24,361 nt of DNA from Symsagittifera roscoffensis (lineage: Eukaryota > Xenacoelomorpha > Acoela > Convolutidae), in contig NW_026971395.1 of NCBI RefSeq assembly GCF_963678635.1, forward strand, positions 1 through 24,361. Reading direction: 5' to 3'. A program made the translations under genes and the position numbers. Of this stretch, positions 10,546-18,572 are shown in pieces. The notes under the pieces are model-generated. The model was not told the origin of the DNA and made no database searches. It saw only the letters and a list, made by a program, of their open reading frames with translations. The stretch's first letter is position 1; each line of letters begins with the position of its first letter.

Positions 10546-10985
10546 TAATTACACCAGATCGAACACATCACATCTCAAAAAGCGACAAAAATTCATACGA
10601 CCCAGTAAAATTTCTAAAAAATACAGGAAGAACTGGTGGAAAACTTAGACCAAAAGACAAAAGCAATACAATCTTACAAGAAAAATCAATTATGAACAAC
10701 ACTTATTTTGGTGCAAATCACTATGACATCCACTTAGACATGAAACTACACAATAAAAAAAATTCTCAGGAAATGTCACTATCAGAACTAGAAACGCTTC
10801 ATCATTTATGTGAAATTGAACGAACACAAATCCTACAATCAATTGCACTTGCAGTTTTAGAAAAAAAACCTTATGCGGAACATTTGTGTTGTCAGGAAAA
10901 GGGTCCAGATTTTTTGACTATGAAAGAAATAGTTTTTTTTTTGGTATTACACATGTACAAAAAAATCACCATTAGGTGTAATTAA
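10527..10985 (+). pseudogene. env: Envelope-like fragment with Cys-rich C-terminal half
   Basis: This frame of 152 codons overlaps the preceding one by 19 bases. Its first half is Lys/Asn/Thr-rich (FLKNTGRTGGKLRPKDKSN). Its second half contains a helix with Cys and acidic residues, ELETLHHLCEIERTQILQ, and then AEHLCCQEKGPDFL. It breaks down at a run of T residues (10931-10940), after which the peptide becomes meaningless, so an indel in that homopolymer is likely. The paired-Cys helix would suit a fusion-protein stem or core, but the function is inferred from context only. Confidence 0.45.
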
Positions 10986-10991
10986 AGATAA

Positions 10992-11198
10992 ATCCCCATA
11001 TTCTACAAAAATGAAGTGCATTTTGTTGACACGCTTTCTAGAAGAAAATATTTTTGGGATACAGCCGTCCCATGTGGATCTGAAACTAGCCACAATGTTG
11101 TACAATTAAATCTCGATGAAGATAAATATTATCTTTTCTCACCATACATATCACTTATGCCACCATTAAAGTGTTTTTCAACAGGAAGTTTTAGCTAA
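10992..11198 (+). pseudogene. env: Envelope-like fragment with Cys-Gly motif
   Basis: The frame opens after TAA 10989-10991 and reads IPIFYKNEVHFVDTLSRRK and DTAVPCGSETSHNVVQL, followed by a Tyr/Pro-rich piece. In the same frame as the preceding fragment, it probably continues the ectodomain after the damaged T-run. The single Cys and the beta-strand-like alternation fit an extracellular domain. There is no start codon of its own and it ends at TAA 11196-11198. Confidence 0.4.
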
Positions 11199-11280
11199 TA
11201 CTAGAAACCCAAATATAGATCTGCAATCAATAGTTTTATACTCCATATCAGATATACAACACCACATCTGCACCCAGTAA

Positions 11281-11772
11281 CTTCAAGAACTCATCACAAA
11301 AATGGACACAATACAAAGACAACCCATTGACCAAAATTTACAAAAACTTGCAGAAACCGCAGGATTTTCAGATATCTACACACAAGACTACAGTGGATAC
11401 TTTAAAGATATAAAAGATTACATTTAACTAAACGGTGGCAAATACCTTCCACAAGATATTTTCCCTATCAATATAGTTAGTTCTGTAAATTTGAAAACCG
11501 AACTACTCGCCTTTCTAGGATGGCTCTACTACCTCTTATAAAGATTGACTGTATTATATGCAATGTTTAATTTTTTTGGATTTCTCTCTTCATTATTGAA
11601 ATGAATTTACAAAAGAGGCGCAATACGTACACAAGTAAACAAGCAAGCAAGTGTAGCACGCAGACATTTCGCAGGATTTTTTGGAATAATTTCAAAATCA
11701 ATTAACAAAATATTTTTAGACGCTCAAATAATTGAATACAATAAAAAACTATCAACTACACGCAATACATAA
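11281..11772 (+). pseudogene. env: Envelope-like membrane-proximal region and transmembrane anchor
   Basis: Frame 1 reads through three internal stops (11425, 11539 and 11602). It starts with a helical stretch, ELITKMDTIQRQPIDQNLQK, then DIKDYI, and then a hydrophobic segment beginning LLAFLGWLYYLL and continuing after the stop with VLYAMFNFFGFLSSLL. A basic patch (IYKRGAIRT) follows at once, as in the stop-transfer end of a viral TM anchor. The T-rich bases at 11520-11600 stand out in the A-rich element. The layout of coiled region, anchor and basic cytoplasmic start fits the end of an Env glycoprotein. Confidence 0.5.
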
Positions 11773-12220
11773 TTTACATGACACTAGAAACACATCACCT
11801 ACTGCACCACAAGGAATTACATTAAAAATTAACCATCCATCTTCTGTAGTACCACGAAATTACAGGAACTTATCACTAACAGAGCACATCTCAATAAGTC
11901 ATAGATACCCACAAGTCCAGTTACCCACATTGTAGTGCAACAGCCAAATGTAGACAAGATGCAAGATGTATGAACATATTATAGAACAACCACATACCAC
12001 TATAGTCCGTTCTCAGAACAACCATCTTTTTAGCCCACGATGAGCCGCCAGATTGGATCCCTCAACCGTTAACTTTCAGACCCATCCAACCTCCAACGTC
12101 ACTCCCAGATCTTCCCACTTTTTGATTTCCCTCCCTACCATGAACCATCATATACTAACAATTCACCAAGCCATGCACTCAGACAACACTTCAACGATTA
12201 CAGTTTTTCACACCATTTGA
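11773..12220 (+). other. Broken stretch between anchor and proline-rich tail
   Basis: No frame is convincingly coding here. An open frame at 11732-11935 reads mostly His/Thr/Asn-rich filler. Composition changes from A-rich to C-rich and T-rich at about 12000, ahead of the Pro/Ser-rich tail. Confidence 0.35.
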
Positions 12221-12727
12221 CAATTTAATAACTCTGATATTGAAACCCCCGATGAATTTGCAGACTCCGAACCTAGCCAATCCACGTTTTTCCAGCCCCC
12301 TTTTCATCCCATCCATACTCAAATCCCCGATGAACCTACCTCAGCCCCTTCCTCCTTTAGTGATGCAACCCCAATCTGTTTTCCAAAGACCAGCGACCCA
12401 ACTGACTACTCTATCCCCGTTAACACTAGCTTGAAAACGAACTAGACAACCGCATAAACCTTCAACAACAACTACAACACCCTAACACCCAATTACCATT
12501 CATCACCTCTCAAAGAACATAACTTCCTAAGAATCCTCCAACTCCCCATCCACTACTGGAAAACCCGAGCCCACCGAGTATTTGAACGAAAACTCCCCAA
12601 TACTCTGTTCCCTTCTAACCCTCGAACAGCTCAGACCTTTACTGATCATTCACTTCATACTAACACGAAAGAGTTTTTCCAGGTATGCTTACCATGTTTT
12701 CCACAATATCATGTTTTCCACCAATGA
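12221..12727 (+). pseudogene. Acidic Pro/Ser-rich C-terminal tail frame
   Basis: Frame 2 is open from 12221 to the TGA at 12725-12727 apart from TAG 12443-12445 and a TAA 12 bases later. It reads NNSDIETPDEFADSEPSQS, HPIHTQIPDEPTSAPSS, then a basic end, HYWKTRAHRVFERKLPN. The motif PDEF/PDEP repeats. An acidic proline-rich cytoplasmic tail after a membrane anchor is plausible for Env; a separate small gene is the alternative. The A-rich element signature stops within this frame at about 12680. Confidence 0.35.
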
Positions 12728-12867
12728 ATGAATTTGCAACATATTTCCTCAGTCGGTTACGCCATCTATCAAAACCTGCCTGGTTGATTTTACTGCTGCT
12801 GTTGTCTAATTACTACAAGAAATCCTTTAATTTTCTTATACATTCTTCCTTTAAGTTTAGATTTTTT
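12728..12867. other. Transition into repeat region, no gene
   Basis: T-rich DNA carries no supported feature except a 12-bp repeat, catgttttccac, occurring twice just upstream (near 12692 and 12711). If the left element ever had its 3' LTR here, it is not recognisable. Confidence 0.3.
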
Positions 12868-12874
12868 AAAATAA

Positions 12875-13024
12875 ATTTAAATACTTTTTTTTCGTTTTAA
12901 GGAAAAGTAGTAATTTTCGAAAACTGCGTGATTGAGCAGCTGTCGTCAGCTGCGACGTATATGGCCCAGTTGTTTTATGGTCCTTTTTATACTTTTCCTT
13001 ATAACGAAAAAAAAGTATTTAAAA
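12875..13024. repeat. Long inverted repeat, arms of about 35 bp with near-perfect core
   Basis: The left arm (core 12879-12909) and the right arm (core 12990-13020) are reverse complements over 31 bases with one mismatch. A few more bases pair outside with another mismatch. About 80 bases lie between them and contain a smaller palindrome. Unit 2 has only the left arm. Confidence 0.85.
12936..12953. repeat. Short palindrome, 7-bp stem, TCGT loop
   Basis: GCAGCTG-TCGT-CAGCTGC forms a 7-bp stem with a 4-nt loop. The same stem with a different loop is found in unit 2 at 13812-13829. Confidence 0.85.
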
Positions 13025-13745
13025 TTGGTACAAATATGGTCCAGCATACACTTAGACTATCGCAAAATGCTAGTCACAAAATGAGCCTATTTTCTAGATA
13101 ATTTTGCAGAAATATTGATTGCATTTTAAAAAACTGGTACAAATCAAACATTCATTAGGTTGCCATTTTCTGGAATTGTATCATTAGCAATTTTTTTGGC
13201 AAAATAAACTAAAGTAGAAAAATTTTGAAGTTAATCAAAAAAAAAATTTCACTTCGGATCCAATGAGACATCTTGACATTTTTTGTGCAGGCAAATCTTA
13301 TCTTTTAGCGAGTATAATGTAGTACTTTGATTACAAAAATATTTTTTAGACAAGCTTGCTGTGAAAGATCTCGAAAACTCTTTAATGTCTTAGTTAATGA
13401 AACATTGATACAAATATTTACTTTGAAACAATACAAGCTGTGTTTCAAAAATTGTCTGTGCAATTTACCAGATATTGGACAGGTCTCACAGCAAAATATA
13501 TGCGAGATCTTGAGAACCTTAGTAATTCAACAATTTTAAGAGAACAGATCTTTTATCACTTTTTTGGGTATAATGAAAGCCCAAACTTATGAAAATTAGA
13601 AAAAACTCTGTTCTGTAATTCATGGAAAAAAACTAATCTGTACTACTGGACATGAACACAGATTGCAAAATTAAACTTTTATTTCAGTTGAAAATGTATG
13701 ACTCGCAACTTGTTGATTCGCATTATCGTGAGAACCTTGTAACAG

Positions 13746-14599
13746 CACAAGTGTTTAAATGCCTTTTTTCGTCCTAAGGAAAACCAATAAATTTTGAAAC
13801 AGTATGATTGAGCAGCTGTTGGCAGCTGCGGTGTATATTGCCCAGCTGGTTTATGGCCCAAGCGTATATGGCCCAGCATACACTTAAACTATTGGAAAAT
13901 GCTAATCACAAAATTTCTCATTGAATTTTGAAAGTTTTTTAGCTGATTTTGCAGCAATTTGTTTTTGTCATTTAAGTACTTCTGGTGCAAAACAGCCAGC
14001 CATAGGGTTTCTTAATTTAGAAATTGTAAATTGTATCACTAGGACTTTTTTTGGCAATACAATTTAAATTGAGAATTTTTTTAAGTTTACTTCAAAAATT
14101 ACTTGAACTCTGGATCGAATCAGACATTTTGGCGATTTTGTATTGTTTTTTGGACAGTTTGCTTGATAAAAGCTCGGCGCTCGAAAATCTTTAAAATCTT
14201 TTTCTATGAAAATTTGATACAAAATTTAACTTTGAAGTAGTACCATACTGAAAAGTTGTTTTGGGTTTCAATAATTGTTTGTGCAATTTAACACGTATTG
14301 GGCAGGTCTCAATGCAAAATATATGCGAGATCTTGAAGACCTCAGCAACTCAACGGTTTCAAGAGTACAGACTCTTTCTCACTTTTTTGGGTACAATGAC
14401 AGCCAAAACGTTTTTAATCTTTAGTAAAAGCCCGATTCTTTAAGTCATGGAAAACATCGAGTCTGTGATTTTGGAATTGGACAAAAATTGCCATATTAAA
14501 TTTGTGAATATGTGGAAATTGTATGATTTACATTTTTCTTCATCTCGGCAAGGTTAACAGCTACATTCTGATTGAATGTTGCAGCGCACATAAAAAATA
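13746..14599. repeat. Diverged tandem unit 2
   Basis: This is the second copy of the unit described at 12868. It keeps the left-arm-like gtttaaatgccttttttcg, the palindrome, the motif tatatggcccagcataca, the segment around 14281-14400 and the distal part ending near a ttaacagctac sequence. No coding function is supported. The frame at 14261-14443 is a translation of repeat sequence. Confidence 0.8.
13812..13829. repeat. Short palindrome, 7-bp stem, TTGG loop
   Basis: GCAGCTG-TTGG-CAGCTGC. The stem is identical to that in unit 1, while the loop has changed from TCGT. Confidence 0.85.
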
Positions 14600-14675
14600 A
14601 TTCACAACCATGCAGACAGCGTGATTTAGTAGCGTTAGCGTTTTATTGCACTCTCATAATGAAGTTTTTTCAACA
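14600..14675. repeat. Start of a third tandem unit, cut by the LTR element
   Basis: The sequence gcgtgatttagtagcgttagcg (near 14619) aligns with the palindrome-bearing start of units 1 and 2 at an offset of about 817 from unit 2. The alignment stops at 14675, where the LTR begins. The palindrome here is degenerate. Confidence 0.5.
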
Positions 14676-14888
14676 TGTGATATCCTATGCGGTATCGTAA
14701 GAAAACTAGTGGTAATTCAAGAATATGTTCTGATTTACTTGAATTGATTTTTTTTTCTCTTTCTTAAAGTTAGTAACTGAGAGTGATACTGCAGAATCAA
14801 TGACCTTGTACACACCATATTAAAAATAATACCACTGAAGGTTGGTAATGCATAATTCAACTACTGCTATTGCAGTAGCAGTTTGACA
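14676..14888 (-). repeat. 3' LTR (213 bp)
   Basis: In element orientation it begins TGTCAAACTGCTACTGC and ends GATATCACA, with TG...CA termini. It aligns from end to end with the copy at 21461-21675, with scattered substitutions and a 2-bp length difference. The polypurine tract abuts its start. A 213-bp LTR is short for gypsy elements but within the family's range. Confidence 0.93.
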
Positions 14889-14898
14889 AACCCCCCTC
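14889..14898 (-). other. Polypurine tract
   Basis: Read on the minus strand this is GAGGGGGGTT, directly before the TGTCA that opens the 3' LTR. It is the position and composition expected of the primer for plus-strand cDNA synthesis. Confidence 0.8.
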
Positions 14899-14900
14899 AA

Positions 14901-15680
14901 GAGGATAATAATTTTTTCAATATTTGAAAAAATTTATGTTAAAAAGAGTTTAATACACTCAGTTCACAGATAGTTTTTTCGTTTGAATTTTTGTAGATTG
15001 GTATTTTGGATTTTCAATTCATAGTTTTTTTTCGAGATCTATTCTCCAACAAGGATTCCATTCCTATCTTTTGTCTAGCGTTGCATAGCCGAACTTTCTT
15101 CGGAATAAATGCGTCTCCAGTATACGTAATTTCGATTCTACGGTGGTCACTTCGTTCTTAGAATTCTGTTAGCCTCCTTTTGTATTCCTGAAGTGCAGCC
15201 TGCTCCCCCCTGATTGCTCCTCCTCTGCAACTTCCTTGATGGAATGTTTGACTGGGTTTACAAATCGTTTCGGCTCTTTATTCTTTGTTTGTCTAGAACT
15301 TCAATTTACTCCTGAGTCTTCGGCGCTAAAGCTACAGTTATCCGAGACCCCCTGAAGAGGTTCAAACTAGGTGTGCCTTTCGGATGCTGGCTGGACATTC
15401 CCTCTGAGTTCGTCTGAAACTTTTTGGATCCCTCTTTTTAGAAGTTGATCTGCAAGATTCTCTCACTCCGCGAGTGCCAAATTCCGGTTTTGGAATAAAC
15501 CTAGAATATCCTCCGGCTGTGTTTTTGCATATATTGTCTTTATTTTAACCTTTTGTTTGGTTTTCGGGGTGGAGCTCTTGTGAATGTCTTTTTTCGAGAT
15601 ATCCAAAGGTGACGTTGGTTGTTTGTTGCTCTGGTTAACTGCGGTAGCAGTTTGTTTTGATAATTTACCCTCTTTGTCTA
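14901..15680 (-). pseudogene. 3' end of Pol extension, decayed
   Basis: A frame follows the stop at 15681 after a one-base shift at an A6 run. It reads KLVDKEGKLSKQTATAV, then QPTSPLDISKKDIHKSS and KIKTIYAKTQPEDILGLF to a TGA near 15464. Beyond that only short pieces remain, such as NEVTTVESKLRILETHLF (about 15110-15165). The composition is Lys/Ser/Thr-rich and disordered. It looks like the C-terminal tail of the polyprotein, or a small third gene, up to the polypurine tract. No Env-type hydrophobic segment is seen. Confidence 0.45.
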
Positions 15681-16658
15681 CTAATTTTTTCCCCTCGCCT
15701 TCTTTTCACACTTCTTCAGAACGATCCCTTTCTGAGTTTTTGGTCCCGCCGATGAACTTGTTACCGCCGTATTCGGTTTCGCTCTCTTTATGGCTAGATT
15801 TAGACCCCCTCCAGCTACCGTGTCCTTTGAGGTTACAACTGTTTGACTTTGCTGGAACCGATCCACAGGGCTCCCAAAATAGGCCAATTCCACTGCCCGA
15901 CGTATATCTTCATCCGACTCAATGTCTTCTAGAACTTCGGGGGATCTGATTCTCTGAAAATTCTTATTCGGCTCTGCCGATGGGCTTTTGCTCTCGCTCC
16001 CTGTTTTCTCTTATGGTAGTAACGTTTTCGCCTGAGCGATGTCCGATTTCCTGTTAAAAGATCCTGTTGACGTCTTGATCGTCGAATCCGTTTCTGTCGC
16101 TGTTCTCTCTTTCAACTGTTTTGTCAATTCTTGTCCACTCTTGCGTAACGGACTCTTTCGCAAAATCGTTTTCTGCGGACACTTCGTATTTTCCAATTTT
16201 TTGTCTTCGATGAACCCCTTCCCACAGAAGTATATCATCTCCTTCCGTAGCCCTGGGTTCGATAACTCTGTTTCGTCGTTAATCCTCCGTATGTCGTTTT
16301 TCGCAGCATCTCTCTTTTCCTGATTCCACCGGGCGTTCGCCTCTAGCAATTCCTTGAATGCTTTTGCTCTTTGACAGTCCCTGTCCGAATGCACTTGCTG
16401 CTTGTACAGCGGACTAAGGTCCCTGCTGAGATTCCCCTTCCTGACCTTCTTCAGATTTTTCCGGGATTGATCAATTCTTCGTTTTAATTGAGATGCCGCC
16501 AATGCCAATCGTTCCAAGTGTTGATTGTGTAAATAGTAAGAATTTGTTATAAACTTATCCCGTAAGTTTTTAAATTCGTTTTTTGGTAGTCTGCCAAAGT
16601 GTGCTTGAAAATGAGATACCTGAATAGTTGTCTGCTTGTTCCAACGTAAGTCTCGCAT
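15681..16658 (-). pseudogene. pol: Integrase C-terminal region plus basic tail
   Basis: One frame runs from an ATG at 16658 with a single TAA at 16011-16013. It begins RDLRWNKQTTIQVSHFQAHF and GRLPKNEFKNLRDKF. This is the segment after the catalytic Glu of gypsy integrases, where a conserved F-x-A-H-F-G-R pattern precedes charged helices (LERLALAASQLKRRIDQ). After the stop it stays in frame with SPEVLEDIESDEDIRRAVEL and a Lys-rich end. The ATG is just an internal Met. The chain is far longer than a minimal integrase C-terminus, which suggests an extra C-terminal domain. Confidence 0.75.
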
Positions 16659-17388
16659 AATTGTAGTAAGACATCATTTGATCAATCTATTATTTTCTCC
16701 TAGCAATATTACCCCCTAGCAACATTTTCTCCTAGCAACGTTTTTTTTGGTTTGTATTGTTCGCTCTACTAAACCACAACCCCAATGATCACCCACCGGA
16801 CAGAATTTCTGTTCAATATTGAGTTCAGTAGAAAACTCTTTTAGTGTTTTCCCTTTAAATCCTGAAAACTGGTCGGACCGTATTGATTCGGAATTCCGTG
16901 TATATCTATTTACGATCTCAATCTTTTCACCGTAAACTTTCCACTTGTTGATCTAGTAACCTTTACCGACGGAAATTTCGAGAATCTATCTATAGCTACT
17001 AGAAGATGGATCTTTTCCCTCTGTCGTTTTCTAACGGTCCCGCGTAATCTAATTGTACTTCCTGTCCCGGCTGCGTGAGCAGTGGCAGTGGTTTTGACGC
17101 ATTTTTTGGAACAAGATATTTTACGTTCTTAACATATCTGGTGCAACTACGTCACTCTTCCGCTAGATTCACTATTTCCTTATGCATATGCGGCCACCAC
17201 AAGTACTGTGACACCCATAGCATAGCCTCGTGGCCCAGATTTTACTGGTGAATCCTTTTGAGCCCAGCTTGTCTCAGTTGTAGTGGAACCGCCAGTCGTT
17301 TGTTCACCAGAATGCAGTCGTCTTGCACCGCCATCTGTGACCACAGTAGATTCGTGTGTGGTCGCATCATCTCGAAACCCTGCTGATC
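16659..17388 (-). pseudogene. pol: Integrase zinc-binding and catalytic core (heavily broken)
   Basis: Reading several minus frames recovers the integrase order. DDCILVNKRLAVPLQLRQ lies near 17300; GLKRIHQ and GHEAMLWVSQYLWWPHMHKE form the His part of HHCC; RSCTRY follows. The first catalytic Asp is in VQLDYAGPLENDRGKR, then AIDRFSKFP. The second-Asp region (GIPNQYGP, KEFSTELNIEQKFCPVGDHW) has lost its TD motif, while the Glu motif survives as GLVERTIQT. A 16-bp triplication at 16699-16746 interrupts the next segment. There is no single open frame, so the protein cannot be made. Confidence 0.75.
16699..16746. repeat. Three copies of a 16-bp tandem repeat
   Basis: The core cctagcaa recurs at 16699, 16715 and 16731, each followed by eight T/C-rich bases, giving an exact 16-bp period. 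It lies inside the integrase coding region. Confidence 0.85.
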
Positions 17389-17802
17389 TTATCGCTCAAT
17401 GACTCGTGGGAGACGGTCCATCCATCTGTCTTCGGTCGTTAGTTCCGCCACAAGACTCTTATCAAACAACCTTGATAGATTGTCCAATGACTCCTCCTTC
17501 TGCTGTTTTTGCAGTTTCTGTTTGTTGGACGATTTAGGTTGTTCGATTGCACACACCTCGTCGTCACTTTCAATGTCCTCTGTTGTTGTCAAATCCACTT
17601 CAACTTGAACCTCGCTCAATCTCCTTTCGTTCGAAGTAGCTGGTGTGATGCTGATTGGTCCCTGGGGTGATTGGTCCTTGATACTGATTGGGCCAATATC
17701 TGGAATGTTACTACTAGTTTCCTCCGACGTCGCCACTAATTCCCTGTTATGGTTTGCTGGAGTGTTTGCTTCACCCCCAATCAGCCTCTTCGGAGAATTC
17801 AC
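17389..17802 (-). pseudogene. pol: Acidic linker between RNase H and integrase
   Basis: This 137-codon frame ends at the edge of the integrase region. It is Ser/Thr/Asp/Glu-rich, with VEVDLTTTEDIESDDEVCAI, QKLQKQQKEESLDNLSRLF and a basic end, DRWMDRLPRVIER. It has no catalytic motif. Position and composition fit a flexible linker in Pol after RNase H. An 18-bp direct repeat, gcctcttcggagaattca, occurs at 17784 and 17807 just upstream in the same module. The Met at 17802 is not a proven start, since coding-like sequence extends upstream to about 17926. Confidence 0.5.
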
Positions 17803-18115
17803 TTCCGCCTCTTCGGAGAATTCATTTGGGTTCGACCGAGAGCGATTCCATTTTGGGTCCAGAATGCTTTCCTCTCTTTCGTCATTTTCTTCAATCCTGT
17901 GGTGTATCCGACCACCAGTCGTATGAGCGATTGAACTTTTCTGCCATCCCTTTCTCCGAATTACTTAATTTTTTTTGAATTTTATTGACAAATTGAACAG
18001 TTTTTTCAGTATTGTGATACGACTGTTTGCTAAGTTGAAAAGACGAAAAAGTAATCGGTTGCACTTGAAAATTACTGTTTAGCTGTTTTGACAGTCGCCA
18101 AAGTTGTTTTCTCTC

Positions 18116-18231
18116 GTTCCGGTCGAGTTTTGTTCGTTTTTGATCGTTTTGGTTGCCATAGCAACCACTAAGCGATGACTGTTTTGGAACATTCCTTCTA
18201 GAAACTTCTAGAAGTTTTTGTTCCGGTCGAG
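18116..18231. promoter_or_regulatory. HSE and X-box-bearing block between 12-bp direct repeats
   Basis: The 12-mer gttccggtcgag occurs at 18116-18127 and 18220-18231 and brackets 92 bases. Inside are GTTGCCATAGCAAC (18152-18165), which fits the RFX X-box consensus on both strands, and GAA(18187)-TTC(18192), followed by TTCTAGAAACTTCTAGAA (18196-18213), an array of alternating TTC/GAA pentamers as in heat shock elements. It lies inside the retroelement between RNase H and integrase, where no good frame exists. Regulatory function is inferred from motif matches only. Confidence 0.5.
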
Positions 18232-18234
18232 CGA

Positions 18235-18534
18235 CTAAATGCCTTCTAGCTTACTGCTCATGCAGTATAACGATTCATGAAAAGAATTCATTGTTGCTAC
18301 TACAAATTTTTCGTCTATTTCCATTTCGGGCCAAGAATCATTAAAAGGATCATGCGATAAATAATCGGCTATCCCCATGCAGCTCCGCGGAATGTGAACA
18401 ATTTTAAATTGAAATGCCAACAATCGATCGTCCCACCGGGTCAATCGGGATTGGTAGGTTTTATTGGACTTATTACTATCTAGTGCTGATGTGAGTGCCT
18501 TATGATCTGTTGCGACAGTAAATGATTTGCCCAA
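18235..18534 (-). pseudogene. pol: RNase H C-terminal part
   Basis: The frame reads GKSFTVATDHKALTSAL, with the third catalytic Asp in TDHK, then RLTRWDDRLLAFQFKIVHIP and the domain end GIADYLSHDP, where most relatives have ADxLSR. An upstream KHYLL-like stretch sits before its first Met. It follows the previous fragment after a short frame break. The frame ends at a stop immediately beside the 12-bp repeat at 18220-18231. Confidence 0.85.
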
Positions 18535-18572
18535 TAGATAATGTTTGTACCTATCGACTGCTCAAACAACTG

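Larger units (their letters stand above)
1..12727 (+). mobile_element. Degenerate env-bearing Ty3/gypsy-like retroelement
   Basis: This composite element reads left to right as Gag remnants, RT, RNase H, integrase and an envelope-like region, which is the order of retroviruses and env-bearing gypsy elements. Every domain is split by stops or frame changes, so it is a fossil. The left end lies outside the window. The right limit is set by the last envelope-frame stop and by the end of the A-rich, G-poor composition near 12.68 kb. I found no primer-binding site or LTR for it. At over 12 kb it is long for Metaviridae, so nested insertions or a partial second element are possible. The pol assignment is firm; the exact boundaries are not. 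Confidence 0.8.
12868..13745. repeat. Diverged tandem unit 1
   Basis: This unit aligns with unit 2 along most of its length. Shared anchors are attgagcagctgt (12931 against 13807, offset 876), ccagcatacactta, and atatgcgagatcttga with a neighbouring cttttttgggta (offset about 823). The offset shrinks because about 50 bases around 12981-13033 exist only in unit 1. Short frames inside (13327-13539) are shared with unit 2 but diverge at many codons, and I do not regard them as genes. Confidence 0.8.

Noticed and set aside
12000-12900. 3' LTR of the left element
   Set aside because: No TG...CA repeat partner or polypurine tract could be found, and the 5' end is outside the window.
15584-15949. 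121-codon + strand frame
   Set aside because: It lies antisense to the integrase tail of the minus-strand element, where GC-richer coding leaves chance open frames; no domain.
16699-16746. CRISPR-like short repeats
   Set aside because: The 16-bp units are head to tail with no spacers of normal length and lie inside integrase coding sequence.
17645-17978. Three overlapping + strand frames of 60-93 codons
   Set aside because: Antisense of the acidic Pol linker; no conserved motif and mutually exclusive frames.
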